Shown: positions 36,084 through 48,973, numbered from the stretch's first letter. The stretch: DNA of 64,000 bases from Carallia brachiata (GCA_021464245.1 JADCRB010000027.1:966736-1030735), one strand, 5' to 3'. Program-made: numbers and translations. Notes: a model not told the origin generated them from the sequence alone.

Positions 36084-39000
36084 ATGGGGAGCCGAATTCC
36101 ATCACACCAGCTCAGAAGTGGGCTCTACGTGTCAGGCAGACCGGCCGAGCAGCCGAAGGATAAGCAACCCACTGTAGCCTCACGCGCTGTACCCTACACC
36201 GGCGGTGACGTTAAGAAATCTGGGGAGCTTGGAAAAATGTTCGACATTCCAGTCCTTGATGCCCCTAATGTTAACCTTAATCTTAATCTGGATTCTGATC
36301 GGCAAACCCCGCCTACCCTTCTTCCGTCTCGCCTTTCCGGCTCTTCCCAGCACACTAACGCCAGCGGATCCGTCCGATCTGGGCCTAACTCCGGCTCCAT
36401 CAAGAAATCATCTTCCGGTCCCATTGCCCTCCAGCCCACTGGCCTCATTACCTCCGGGCCACAGCGGAGGTCTGGCCAGCTTGACCATTCTACCTCAGCC
36501 TCTGTCTCTGGGTCTACCAAGTCACTTTATGGGACGGCCGTAACTAGCCTCACCGACAATGTCAAGGTTGGTTTCAGGGTCTCCAGGGCGGTGATTTGGG
36601 TGGCCACGGTGGTGGTGGCTATGGCTTTGCTTGTTGGGGCCTTCTTGATGGTGGCCGTCAAAAAAGCAGTTATTTTGGTGGCCGTGGCAGCTGTGCTGGC
36701 TCCGCTAATTCTGGGTCTAATCTGGAACTGTGTTTGGGGAAGAAGGGGTTTGTTGGGATTCGTTGGCAACTACCCTGATGCTGAGCTTAGAGGTGCTATT
36801 GATGGTCAGTACGTCAAGGTCACCGGGGTACTCTCTCTCTCCCATCTCTTTCTATTTTGTTACAATTCTGCCTTTTTTTTTTTTTTTTCGGTTCTCTCAA
36901 TGAATGAGTGTAAACAATGACAAGATCTGTTTTTTAATCTAGTATCTTAATTATCTATTTTGGAGTCTATTTTGAGAATCTTCTATATTTTAAAATTGTT
37001 TATAGATATCATGTCTTATTTGGGAAATAATGAAAACGCTTAACTCAAGATGATTTTTTTGGGCCCTTAGTTTTCCTTTATGGGGATGAAGTGCCTTGTA
37101 CTTCCCCACCAAATTTGACCTGTTGCTTTCCTTCTCATAGGAAGTTACATTAGCAAACGCATACTGAGCAGATTTTGATCATAAGGCAGCAAAATTTGCT
37201 TCTTGTAGGGTTAAGGGACTGAAAAATGACAGATTAACTTCCCTGCCTGTTTATAGGATTGAGACAAAGTGCTTAATTTTTCTTCAATATGGCAACTGAT
37301 ATCCATCTTGTTGTCAACAAACCTGCTTTTCTAGAGCAAGAAGTCTAACTTGACTTCAATAGCTTAACTAAAACCAGAAACTATTAGGAGGAAGAATTCT
37401 TTTTAGAAATAATTCATACAATGCAACCTGTGTGTTCTTCTACTTTGTCTAACTAAGAAAATGAAAATTTGAAGGAGTTATGCCAATAAAGTTGCCTTGG
37501 GGAAACTAGGCAATCTTGAGGATGGCAAGTCCAACTATGATAAAATATAGTAAAGCTCTAAAATTCATTTACTTAGGTGTCTGTAGGAAATATGTGGATG
37601 CATCTTTTTCACCACTTCACTTGGGTGAACTCCCAAAGAAACTTAGTAAAGGTAACCCTACTTGGAATAATTGCCTGCTTGAACTAGCTTCTACCAAGAT
37701 GTGAAGATGATAAACTGATGACCTGCGTTATTGATGTTGCTTCCTAAAGTATGAACTTTTGGGACACAACTTGTTTGACTTACAACAAAGAGTGGAAATC
37801 AAGAACTGTTATTGGATCAAGTCAATCCTTACATCACAACAGTCTTTGTGGAGCAATACTCAATTTCAAGTTTTAAGTGCAGTATTTATTTGAGTATAAC
37901 TTTATGTCGTTCTCATTTGGGGTTCGTCTTTATTTAAGTTTCTGGAGTTCAAGACAATGTTTTAAGTTAGGGGTTTAGCACTGTTTATCTCCAAACTTTT
38001 CTTTTGTGTTGATCATTATGACGTTACGGCAATGCTTGCCATGATTCAATATTTGAGTCTTAGATACTTGTGGACTTTGGTGGGAGTTTATTTATATAAA
38101 TAGGTCATCATGGCTTTAAAAGTTGTATGCAAATGCCTACCGATGATATATGGTCAAACATCTAATTACACCTTTGTATAACTTAATATTTATAGAATTG
38201 TTACGTGCACGGATATATCTCTTCATGCAGGTCGTTACCTGTGGAAGTATAGCTTTGGAATCTTCTTATCAGAGGATACCCAGGTGCGTATATATTTCGA
38301 CAGACTTGTATGAATATCGGGGATTGGGTGGAAAATCTGCACATCCAAAGCACCGTTTCTTCTCATGGGGACCTAGATATTCTGAGGTCAGTTTGTTAAA
38401 CCATGCATGATGATCTGCCTTAGATTTTTATGCTTGTTCGAGGAGTTTGCCTTGGAGATTGCCATCTGAATCTGATATTTAACTTTATTGAAAGAAATGG
38501 TGCAACTGACCAGTAGCCCTTTGAACATACAGCATCACAGATTGTAGACATGTAGCGGGTCATCTTGATGTCATAGGAAATGCAGATAAAGTTACTGCTG
38601 CCTCCCATTTCTTCTGTATGCTGAAAGCCTTTCACATCTGAACGTAATAAATGAAATGGAAGCTATGCATTTGTTTTGGTTTTCACACGTTGTTATTAGT
38701 AAAATAACAATTGGAACCGGAAAATACATAACCTAAATTTTAGTTGTATTGGAATTACGTAGATAACATAGATTTATTTCCCTTGATTCCGGAGGTCTTA
38801 TTGAAGCACCAGCTTTGATATGACAGTAAAGTTACTCTGTTGTGACTTGGAAGTCATGGTTTAACCTCTTTTAACAAGAGTGATAAGGCTGAGAATATCA
38901 TCTGAGTCTTCCCTATATTCCTTACTGTGGGAGCAGTGCACTAGGATGCCCTTTCTTTCTTCAGATCATACTTTTGCTATTGCTCTTACAATGCAATGGT

Positions 39001-39788
39001 GATGTTATTTTCTGCATGTCATACACTTAATGCCCTAGATTTCGATGCTTTCATTCTTAACCCATATGCAAGCTCCCAATTTAGTTTTCATTTGTACTTT
39101 TTTGTTGGTAGAGAAAGCAACACTTGTTCTGCATGATTATGATTTATATCTTGTGGTGAGCAGAAATATGTGGCTGATTTCTACATATCAGATTTCCAAT
39201 CTGGGCTTAGAGCATTAGTGAAGGCAGGGTATGGAGCAAAGGTTGCTCCATTTGTCAAGCCAGCTACTGTAGTGGATGTGGCTAAGGAGAACAGAGATCT
39301 ATCTCCAAATTTTGTACGCTGGCTGGCCGATCGGAACCTGTCCAGCGATGATAGAATAATGCGCCTCAAAGAAGGGTATCAAACTAAGTTGTTGTTTTCT
39401 TATTTAAAGGGCATACGTTGGGCACCTTCCTTGCTTTTCCATAGACCTTTAGTTGAAGGTGAATTCAAAAATGGGTTTTTAAGCAAATTCAACTGAAGAG
39501 GGAAAATGAATATTAGAAACTGCTTGTTTGTTTGGTTCTTTGTAATCCTAGTGATTAAGTTATCCTAAGCAGGATTTAATGAGTGCATTGCAACTCAGGT
39601 ATATTAAAGAAGGGAGCACAGTGAGTGTGATGGGCATTGTTCGACGCCATGATAATGTGTTGATGATTGTTCCGCCACCGGAGCCTGTCTCAACAGGTTG
39701 TCAGTGGACAAGATGCCTCCTCCCAACCTACGTTGAAGGTCTTATTTTGACATGTGATGATCAGAATGCTGATGTGGTTCCAGTGTAG
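36084..39788 (+). CDS. At1g16860-like uncharacterised membrane protein
   Basis: Four exons: 36084-36827, 38231-38386, 39164-39375 and 39599-39788, with clean GT/AG joins and a continuous frame, giving 433 aa. The ATG at 36084 opens MGSRIPSHQLRSGLYVSGRP, the conserved start of this plant family; the frame upstream of it has no ATG. Residues 1-165 are polar and probably disordered (MFDIPVLDAPNVNLNLNLD near 52). Two adjacent membrane segments lie at about residues 169-191 and 193-215. The conserved C-terminal region follows: VVTCGSIALESSYQRIPRC, YISDFQSGLRALVKAG, DDRIMRLKEGYIKEGSTVSV and NVLMIVPPPEP. No biochemical function is established for the family. The gene looks intact. Confidence 0.93.
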
Positions 39789-41664
39789 GCATGTGGTATT
39801 TCATCTCAGCAATCTGGATTGCAGAAAGTGAAAAAAAAAAAAAAAAAAAAAAGAAGCAGCTGAAAAGAAGGGCAGCGGCAATGGGGCTTATCAACAACGT
39901 GAAAAAAGTGTGTTCTTTCATTTTTTGGATGTAAATTACTCGTAAAAAAATGGTCGGTAAGTGGCAGCGGATTAGGACTGCAAAACGTGTATGAAGCATA
40001 GTCTACTATTAACGGATTAATGTGGAGTGGATCTCGGATTGGCTTTGACTTGGAGGAAGAGGATCCATCCATGAGCAAGCAGGAAAATGTGGCATGAGAG
40101 ATGGTGGTACTGGTAGGCAATGGCAGTCAGCGTTTTGTTTTTGGCAAGATATATGTATATAAGCTGCAGAAAATTGTCCAAAGCAAGGGGCTCAGAATGG
40201 TTGCCTCCTTTTCCTGCACAATTAAGCGTGTAGCTAATTCCAGCACGGACAAACAGAAGTATGTGTATTTTTATAGTTCCCCTGGAAAATGTTGGCGCCT
40301 ACCCTACGTGTATTATTTGTATAAAACATGTGCAGTGCTTAATGGGAATTAAGATGATAATTAGGATGATGATCGTAACTTTCTTTTCATATCATTCTCT
40401 GAGTCTGTAGGGCGCAAATGTAAAATCCATGCCTATTGTTTTGTTACGCCATGCGATATCCAAGCGGGGACGGTACAATTGTCTCTGTCCATGGTATTGG
40501 TGGGTTTTAGTTTTAACTGTATGATATGATTACTTTGTGCTGAATAAGTGGCATGTGGTGCCCAACATTTCCTTCTTGGAGACACTATTTTTATTTTCTG
40601 ATAGTGCTTCGTTCCATGGACAGATGTAAGTTGTTAAGCTGTGTCTACATGCGTTAATTTAGTGTAATTGTGATTACTTTTTGTGTAATCTTTTTGTGTA
40701 ATTATATGTTAATTTTATGTAACTGTAATTATTATTTGTATAATTATAATTAAAAAATGTGAAACAAAAAAAATAATAATATTTTTTTATTATTTTTTAT
40801 TATTATATTTATAAAAAAAATATTTGTGATTACACAAAATAAATTTGTGTCGATTGTCAATAAATTTTTTCCCTTTCTTATGATGGCCGGACAAAACAGA
40901 AGATTCAGAACTTCCCTTGGATTTTGGATTTAACGGGACGCAAATAATAAGTACATGTGGATGGAAGACAAAATTTTGAGGATATAAGGGAGACAAAATT
41001 GAAGGGAAAAACGGATATATGGGGAATGAATTTTGAGGATTAATAAACCTCGTATTATTTTGGTCAAAAATAAACATCGTAATCCTTTTCTATTCTAGTT
41101 ATTTGTTGCACATGCGCACCCCCACCAACAAAATCTAAGAAAATTGATTTTTTTTTTCTTATATCTTTTTGTAGCTGGTATTTAGTTGGAGAGAGAGGAG
41201 AGACGAAGGAAGAATTAAAGTCGTTATCTCAAACTACCTTAATTACTACTGAGTTTTCGAAACTTAAATTTCTATTTCTATTCTAATTGCTGAATGGTTA
41301 GTTTAGTTATACTCTTATTCTATTTGCTCCTTTTTGGGAGTTTTCCTTTTATTAGCAGAGATCAAAGCGTAGACGGTTCAAAGACTATCAAGGAACCCTT
41401 CATCCTCATCTTCATGAGAAAGCAATTTCCTAATCCGAATGCCATAGGGATTAAGGAAAAGTTTTTGACTTTTATTAAACCCCACCTCCACTCCCTTATA
41501 ACTAAACAACAATTATATAAGTATCCCAATCCCATAGATTTCTCTTAGCTTCACCTAGAAATACCCACCCTGTTTCCCAAAACCACCCTTTGATCTACTC
41601 TCTCTTCCTCTCTGTCTCTCCACAGCTTTGCAAACAAAAGAAGAAAGAAAGAAAGAAAGAAAGC
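39789..41664. other. 3' flank and upstream region of the MADS gene
   Basis: After the stop codon comes about 0.5 kb of mixed-composition DNA, probably including the 3' untranslated region. AT-rich DNA follows, in which 40625-40860 has partly inverted ends (TGTGATTACTTTTTGTGTAA on the left, TTGTGATTACACAAA on the right), a possible decayed MITE. No other gene was recognised. Confidence 0.4.
41511..41521 (+). promoter_or_regulatory. TATA box of the MADS gene
   Basis: AATTATATAAG lies about 145 bp upstream of the ATG at 41665. The segment after it (CTCTCTCTTCCTCTC) reads as a plant 5' leader. Confidence 0.5.
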
Positions 41665-42723
41665 ATGAAGAGGAAGGCGGTGGCCATGGAAAAGCAAGAA
41701 GCCGGAAAAGTTAGCGGCAGCTACGAGAAGAGGAAGAGAACGCTAGAGAAGAAAGCCCAAAATCTATCAACGTTGTGCGGAATCTCTGTTTGCACCGTCT
41801 GCTTTGATCCCATTGGCAATGTCGATACTTGGCCTAAAGACCCTGACGCTGTTCGTGGCATTCTTGCCAGATACACCGCCAATCGTGACGCCAACAAGAT
41901 ATGGGAATTGAAGGAGACCGCTGCCCCGCCTGCCGCCCCGCCCGCCCCGAATCAGAATCTCCAAAAAGATAATGAGGAGAACAAGAAGAAGGACGACCAG
42001 CTAGATGAGAAGAACCAGAGACAGAATCAAGACAAAGATCCGAAGAAGAAGAAGAACAAAGAAGAAGGGGAGAAGAACCAGAAACAGAATCAAGATAAAG
42101 ATCAGAAGAAGAAGAAGAACCAAGAAGGGGAGAAGAACCAGAATCAGAATCAAGAGAAAGATCAGAAGAAGAAGAAGAAAGAGGAGGAGAAGCAAGAAAA
42201 GGAGAAGAACGTAACTGTAGTAAGCCACAGGCAGCAAGTCCAAGGTTGGAAAGTCGGAAAACACCCTCTGCTGAAGCGTTGGGAGACTTGGGAATCAAGC
42301 TTCGAGGAGAAGGAGGACTTTACGCGGGAATCCTTGATGGGAATTGCGGAGGCATTGGATTACAAGCTGCAAATTGTGAATGGGATGATTGGCCTTAAAG
42401 AGATGGCCAAGAGGAGAAAACTGGGAATCCGCATCAGGGATTCCTCCGCAAGCACAAGCAATTGTTGCCCCACATGTGCTGCCAAAGTCGCACAATATCA
42501 GAATCAGAAACTCAAGGGGGTTTCCAATGGAATTTGCAGTAGCAGCACTGGCACTACCCTAGTTGGTGATGGGCCTTCATCAAGCCATGTTTACAACAAC
42601 AACAACAACAACAACAAGGACAACGACAACAATGACGGTAGTCATGTGGTGGCCAATCAGAACAGTGATCTTTACAGTAATGCTGCTGCCAGCAGGCCGC
42701 CTCAGTTTTTCCAGTTTTTCTGA
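41665..42723 (+). CDS. Type I MADS-box protein (AGL80-like), intronless
   Basis: A 352 aa single-exon protein, as usual for type I MADS genes, which act as transcription factors mainly in the female gametophyte and endosperm. The MADS domain covers about residues 16-70: SYEKRKRTLEKKAQNLSTLCGIS is followed by a D-P-I-G and W-P pattern typical of the M-gamma/AGL80 group. The N terminus is shorter and less basic than in canonical MADS domains. Residues about 112-180 form a charged tract of three tandem units of about 20 aa (each EKNQ-QNQDKD-KKKK). A conserved-looking region then runs from VQGWKVGKHPLLKRWETWE to ALDYKLQIVNGMIGLKEMAKRRK. The tail has CCPTCAAK and an Asn run. Two nearby ATGs (41665 and 41686) are possible starts; the first is taken. 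A GAAA repeat (41641-41663) sits directly upstream. Confidence 0.85.
   Translation: MKRKAVAMEKQEAGKVSGSYEKRKRTLEKKAQNLSTLCGISVCTVCFDPIGNVDTWPKDPDAVRGILARYTANRDANKIWELKETAAPPAAPPAPNQNLQKDNEENKKKDDQLDEKNQRQNQDKDPKKKKNKEEGEKNQKQNQDKDQKKKKNQEGEKNQNQNQEKDQKKKKKEEEKQEKEKNVTVVSHRQQVQGWKVGKHPLLKRWETWESSFEEKEDFTRESLMGIAEALDYKLQIVNGMIGLKEMAKRRKLGIRIRDSSASTSNCCPTCAAKVAQYQNQKLKGVSNGICSSSTGTTLVGDGPSSSHVYNNNNNNNKDNDNNDGSHVVANQNSDLYSNAAASRPPQFFQFF
41999..42190 (+). repeat. Three coding tandem repeats of about 60 bp in the MADS gene
   Basis: Units start at about 42006, 42069 and 42129, each with GAGAAGAACCAGA near its start and ending in a run of AAG codons. They are 57-63 bp long and preserve the frame. 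Confidence 0.85.
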
Positions 42724-43149
42724 TTTTACAGTCTGCCTGCCGTAGGAATGCGAACAAAACATTGCAGGGGGCTTTGCACTTCTCTGTGTGCTTTTTTTTT
42801 AACTCCTTCAGGATCAATTTTGCAGTTCTCTAGCTTTGTTTTTAAATTTTTTTAGTTAGAATAAAAAAAATTTCAGTTCATGCGTTCTTAGTTTTCTCTA
42901 GATTACTCCACTGTTTAATCTTGCAACTTTTGAATATCGAGACAACCAAACCGATATAAACTTCAAGTAGGCTGATGGAATGAAAGATGGAACGTGTTAC
43001 AAGTACATGAGCAACAAGAACTGGCAGTAGAAATTAATTTGCAAGTTGCAAATTGATCCATTTGGGAATCACAAAACTTCTTCTTATTATGGTATTTGGA
43101 GAGATAATTTGTGAAAGAAAAAAAAATAACAATTCCAAGAAAAGAGTGG

Positions 43150-43384
43150 CATCTACGGTCAGTCTAGATGTCTTCTGGTGCCAAGCCTGTTCAGCAAGCA
43201 ATTTCCCTCAAAAGCCAATGGTTTCCAATTTTACCAATTCAGAATCAGCCAAACAAATATATGTGCCGGGTAAATTCTTTGAAGTGAGTAAAGATCAAAA
43301 CAACATAAGGGCAATTAGTTTTTGTACCAACCCAGGCTCCACACATCCTACACGAGTTTCAGGTGCCATCTCAGCTGCAAGGGC
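43150..43384 (-). pseudogene. Fragment of an SDR dehydrogenase (SDR4/IBR1-like)
   Basis: After an acceptor-like AATATAG, the minus strand reads ALAAEMAPETRVGCVEPG, the segment after the catalytic Tyr/Lys in plant SDR4-type (IBR1-like) short-chain dehydrogenases. Further degenerate pieces follow in shifting frames: THFKEF near 43270 and LLNRLGT near 43195, both in the order of the intact enzyme. The N-terminal NAD-binding part with the catalytic residues is missing, and no intact frame remains. It is a decayed gene fragment. Confidence 0.75.
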
Positions 43385-45623
43385 CTATATTTACAAATCA
43401 ACAAAAATAAGGCAAATGGATAAAGCAGTTAACAAAAAGAAACAAAGAAGATCAACTTATCATATCATGTGAACAATGAAAGAGCTACTTCGACGATTTA
43501 TTTTATTTTATTTTTTAACCACCGAGGAGCGAGCTTATATCTGCGAGACTTTTTAGCTTCCTCAGACCGAACCCATCTAAACTTTGACAAGAAAAGGCCC
43601 AATGAGTCAATGAACAATGTGCCAACTACATTTTCTAGTTCCATATTTAATAATATTTTCGTTTTTTTTGTCCACAACTTATGACATTCTTTTCCATAAC
43701 CAAAAGATTGCCAAACAAAATGGAAAGACAGGGATAACAGCAGAAACCTTCGCAAATTCATCGCCTTCCCCGTTATGTGGCAGGCATCTTCTTGAGAATT
43801 GAGATGGCAAATTATGTAAGCATGGATGTTTAAAACTCTAGCACGCTTTACATGCAATCACGACAAGTTAAAAGTGCTCTTGTTAGTGTATTTTAAAAGG
43901 ATAGTTCTCACATTGGTAAGGAGAATCGAGCCTAAAATGTTCATTGGTGATCAGTTGTTGTAAGGCTCATAACTTACGATAACATCGAAGGAAGGAATCA
44001 CAAGTGAACGACCGTAGCCCAAGCTAGATTTGCGATGCTCCGCTCAAAAGCCAGGAGTTTGTTTGTCTTTTTTTTTTGGTTTGGGTTGAATGATTTTTTA
44101 TATGTTATTAGAACTTTTACAGTCAAGAAGTGTTGTACTTAAAAAAAAAAATTTATATTCATCTTCCTATTTAATTGTAAATTTTCACTCTTTTAAATTG
44201 TATCTATACTTTATTCATGCTTTCAACTTAATAGATTTGCGAGCCAGAGATTGTATTAAAATTTAGGTGGTTATTAATTTTATTTATTTTTTTCGTATAA
44301 TTTATTCACAATTTTATATCATATAAATTTATTTTATTATTTTTTTGTAGACTCCACGTACTATATAATATTAGATTATGAGAGAATTATATTCATACAA
44401 AAAAAAAATCAAATTAAATATCCTTTTTTTATGGTATGTGATTCATAACTTAGATTTCACCATAATTCAAATTTTGATCATCAACTTCAAAACCCCATAA
44501 TTTTACCCTTGTCCAAATTGAGTTTGGTTTTGTAGCCACACTATTACTACACGTTTCTAATAAAATGCAACAAGTTATTAATTTAATATAATTATATTTA
44601 TAAAATATAAAAAATTAAAATTTAAAATTAGAAGAGGGTTATTTTAGAAATTAAAAATATAACTCCTACACAGTGCGTGCTAATTTTTTTTTTTAATTTG
44701 AAAAAAAACTTTTTCTTAAAGTATATTCTTACAACGCAGTTAATTTTACTAGTAATAATTTACACTTCTTCTATGCAGTATGGCCCGCACTATAAGATTA
44801 CCGTTAGTCAAACAGGCCTTTCTGACTTTTTAAAAACCAGTTGTCACCACAATAAAACCATTGGCGACTATCAATATTATGACACTGTACATTTATTATT
44901 GTTTGCAATTTATGAGTGATTATGCTACACAACTAACTAAATAGACCATTCTTCTCCCTTTGTCATACATTCTCTAAGTTACAGAGTTAATTAAGGTGGA
45001 GTTATCTATCACTTCACTCATGAGGGCACACTCTTGAGAAATCTAATCTTTCTCTAGTAAGTACTCATCATAACCTGTTACACTGAGATTTTTGTCAATG
45101 GGGGTGAAATGCAAGCTTTAGACACCGTTAGTTTTTTTTTTTCGTTTTGGGATTTATTCAAAATGCATCCATATAAATTCTGTTTCGTTATTTTCTAACA
45201 AAAAGCACTATTAGTACTAACGTGTTCTTATCATCACAAATTAAAATTACACTGTGCATAAAATTAAAAAGAAAAAGAAAAAATGAATCTGAGGATATTG
45301 CATCTAAAAAAAATTTACAATCATATTGGCAAATATTCAGCATAGACGGAGGATCGCAAAGAATGACTGAAGTGAATACCGATTGATGCATATGGGCGGC
45401 CTATGGCAATGGGGGGTTTCTCCGTGATTTTGGCCTATGTTGAATCTAACGATCAGCATAGTCATAGTCAATGGCTTGGTCTCACTCTCACTCTCACCTC
45501 ACTCTCACTCTCACTCCCATATGATGAATCACATGGCTGCCTATAGACATGTCAATTGGGTCGGATGGCCTGTGAGCCAACCTAGTCTAGTTCGGTATGG
45601 GTTGTGTTAAGTATGACCTGCAT
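43385..45623. other. AT-rich spacer
   Basis: No gene was recognised. A CTCACT-type repeat lies at 45481-45518. From about 45541 the DNA looks like the start of a repeat (GTCAATTGGGTCGGATGG) into which the next element has inserted. Confidence 0.45.
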
Positions 45624-45631
45624 TGTATAGT

Positions 45632-46359
45632 CAGGAACGGATCCAGAAATAATTTTGAAGGGAGGCAAACTTTGTATAAATGTCATTATAATATCTCATT
45701 AGTTCTAATCTTTTAAATTTTTTTATGAAATCAAATGCATTTTTATATAAATAATCATTTAATTATTCAATCAATTATCTCCAATGTGATTTTATAACAA
45801 TGTGATTTTATAACAGAATTTTTATCTTGTTCATTGTAAAAAAAAAATTATTTATTATAACTGTTATATCTTATAAAATTGAAGTCAATTTTATAAACAA
45901 AAATAAGTTGGATATACCATGCATTTTCAAATATTTTTTTCCTTTAGTAATATCCATTGCAAATAATTTGCTTCATTAATATTAAAATACTAAAATATTT
46001 TTTTAAAAAATGACTAGTATAAATATAATAAAAGTTTATTCAAATTTTTAAAATGAATGAAAATAATATTAATTAATACATACAAATGAGAATCTAAAGG
46101 AATGATTTTGAGAGTAAAGAATGAAACCAGTTGCTATTGGAAAAAAAAAAAAAAAGAAATAAAAGGGAGACCAAAAGAAAAAAAAATAATCAAAATGGGC
46201 TAGCGGGACTCGAACCTATAACTTGAGGGGGGACAAAGTGACACTTGTCATTAGGGTAAGTCAAAATTCCTTACACTTTGTGGCTAAAATAATATATATT
46301 TGAGAAATTGAGGGTGGGGGCAAACTGCACCCCCTAATTTCAAGCTAGATCTGTCTCTG
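45632..46359. mobile_element. Non-autonomous hAT element with 8 bp target duplication
   Basis: A 728 bp element flanked by the perfect 8 bp duplication TGTATAGT (45624-45631 and 46360-46367). The left end CAGGAACGGATCCAG and the inverse right end CAGAGACAGATCTAG agree at about 10 of 15 positions and match the CAG-GGCGGATCCAG type ends of plant hAT elements. There is no transposase frame inside. An internal GCGGGACTCGAACCTATAAC tract (46206-46225) is common in this kind of element. Confidence 0.85.
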
Positions 46360-46367
46360 TGTATAGT

Positions 46368-47345
46368 ATCTGATTTGGACTAAGCATGAATAATGTTAAG
46401 GTCTGAGTTGGTCTTATATTTCTCAGCTTATGAGTCAGTTTTGACACGGCTCATGATGGGCTCGGGTTCAGGCACGGCTCGAGTTTAGGCATGGCCCAAA
46501 CCCGAGCACGGCTCAAGCACGACCCAAGCATGACCCATAAACGGACCAAGCATAGGTCCTTTTAAAAATGAGTTTAAGATTAAAATGAGAAGAGTAAACA
46601 ACAAGTCTTGAATTATGATTTAAGAAAATAAAAATACCATCTTATTTCACTAGGCTAAGTATAATAGTTTACATTTTTTTTCTTTATTTTTAATTTCTAT
46701 TTTACAAAACAGAATACATCACAATTTCATAAGAGTTTATTTATTTATTTTTTTCTTAAATCATGAATTACAAAAGTTAGAAACAATATTTACATGATAT
46801 ACTTGTTTATATGATATAATAGCTGGTTTGTATTTTTTTTTTTGTTAAGATTTAACATTTCACTTTTATAATTAATTATTTTAAATCTTAAGTTTAAATA
46901 TTTAATAATAAAAAAGTAATAATTTTTGATCTTCCACTTAAATTTTATATTTATTTATTTATAAAAATGTATGACACTATTTAAAAACGATGAATGATAC
47001 AAGTATGATTTGATTTAAGTATGATCAATCACTTTGACATACTATAGTTTAAGCACGATCAATGATTTAAACACGATAAGAGAGCAACCTAATTACGGTA
47101 TGCTGAGTGGCCCAAGTATAGTACAGTGAGTGGTCTAAACACAACACGATACGAACTCACAGTACTTAGACTTATAGACCGTGTTGGACTTATTATCTAA
47201 ATTTTTAAGTGCGACACTGCACGACACAGAACGAAAGACAAATGATTGTCCCACCATTTAAAAAAAAAAAAAGCTAGTCCGATTAATTAAATAAATAATT
47301 AATTATTTAATAAGATTTCAATGATGGACGCTACTTCTTTTTGTA

Positions 47346-47381
<36 letters not shown>

Positions 47382-47650
47382 TTCTTGGAATTGACACAAA
47401 ATTTTAATGCTAAAGGTTCATAATTGAAACGAAAACAAGTTTTTCTATTTTTTTTTTTATATTGTATAATTCTAAAAGGAAATATAGAGTTCAAGATGAT
47501 GAATGCACTACAAATCACTACTCGCAAAGCAGCCCGTGTAATATATCATCGAAAGAAGAGTAATCACAAAGAGTAATATAAAATAATAAATAAAAGGGAA
47601 TAAAATAGAAGCCTTTTAAATTCCTTTTTGGTCTTTGATCAACAAATTAA
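46368..47650. other. Repeat-derived spacer
   Basis: Contains CACGGCTC/AGCACGAC-type repeated words at 46440-46560 and 46990-47240, which look like subterminal repeats of an older element spanning roughly 45541-47240 that the hAT element split. An AAT repeat lies at 47346-47381. No gene was recognised. Confidence 0.4.
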
Positions 47651-47654
47651 GAAA

Positions 47655-48340
47655 ACCAAGGATTTTCATTTCTTGTGATTAACAAGTATATTTGTCATTT
47701 TATAAGATTAATTTCTTTTTCTACTTTCTCACCATATTGAAATTAAAAAAAAATTATACTTTTCATTATGTTTTCGTGTTTAGCTTACGTAAACAATTAA
47801 TGAAAAAAAAATTTTTCTCTCTCTCTCTGTTTTTTTTTGGCACAGCTCTCTTTCTTACATTCTTTTTTCTGACACCCAACCTCAAATCCAAAGAGAGCAC
47901 AAGAGAAGCCTCACAGCAAGCATTGGTCGTCGTTCACTCGTGCCTCAATCAAAATGTCTATTAATTGATCCCTGTTCATTCGGTCAACTCGGTAGCTGTT
48001 GGTGGTAGCATGCAGTATGAAACCCAAAGAATTAAGTTGTGGATCTAAGAAGTCCTCCAATCAATTTGAATCTATCCATCTCCAATGGGCATAACAGCTT
48101 CATCACCGCCGTAAAAATGATACGCAGCATTACTGCACATACCACGCCAAACATTTATTTACATCTATTTTATTTGTATATGAGAGATACTAAAAAAATA
48201 AACTTTTTCACATTTATAGTTTTTATTAATGATTAACTTTGAATATAATAAAAAATTTAGTTGATATATAGCAACTAAAAATATGTGCTTACATTTTTAT
48301 AAATTCAAACTATAACAAAATTAAAAATTGTTTATTTCTA
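47655..48340 (+). repeat. Duplicated block, copy A
   Basis: Aligns with 56785-57440 along its whole length, with many substitutions and small indels. Both copies contain GCAAGCATTGGTCGTCG, TTGGTGGTAGCATGCA and AAGTCCTCCAATCAA. A short shared plus-strand frame here reads LRSPPINLNLSI and then HNSFITAVKMI. I do not recognise this peptide. The block may derive from the first exon of a gene or from an unknown element. Confidence 0.7.
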
Positions 48341-48546
48341 ACGTTTGAATTAAACACCGATCGAAACACTAAAAATCTAGACTATATATATATAAAGGTT
48401 TTTAAGAACTAAACCGGTCACTAAACTAGAAAATCAAGAGATTTAAAATTTAATCAGTTTAATCGGTATTTAAAATTTTAAATATATAACAAAATTTAAT
48501 ATAAAATGTGGTAATATATAAAACATAAGTATTATACATAATATAA

Positions 48547-48973
48547 TGTTGGAACTGGAAGAGGGTGAGATTGGAAATGAAAGAAATACTTCAAGTCGTG
48601 TAACAAACGCCACTTTCTTTAAGATAAAATTCGCCCTCACTAAATTGCAACAGAGATATAATGCGAACTCTCTCACAGGATAAAATGAAGCACACTCGAC
48701 TGCAAGTTGCAATATTGAAATCGAGCCCTCGAGAAGTTATTATAATATCTAAAATTACTCATAAAAAGTGTATAAATTTTTCTATTTTTTCTATATCTAT
48801 GTGAATGATCTATTTATAGAGAGATTAATTTGGTAGTTATATGGTCAAGATATGCGTCTTTTGAGTCCAATAGACACAACTCTTCAACGTGTTCTTTCAT
48901 CAATAAACACATATCCATAACCACCAAATTAATTAGGGGAGACAACATTTCTATTTTGAAAATTTTCCCAACA
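48547..48973 (-). repeat. LTR (left copy) of the LARD-like element
   Basis: 427 bp, a direct repeat of 51632-52067. Shared blocks include ACTTCAAGTCGTGTAACAAAC and ATATCCATAACCACCAAATT. Confidence 0.9.

Noticed and set aside
41834..42298. 154-codon minus-strand Ser/Leu-rich frame
   Set aside because: Shadow of the Lys-rich repeat tract of the MADS gene.
43053..43472. 139-codon plus-strand frame
   Set aside because: It lies opposite the SDR pseudogene, whose minus-strand reading explains the conserved sequence.
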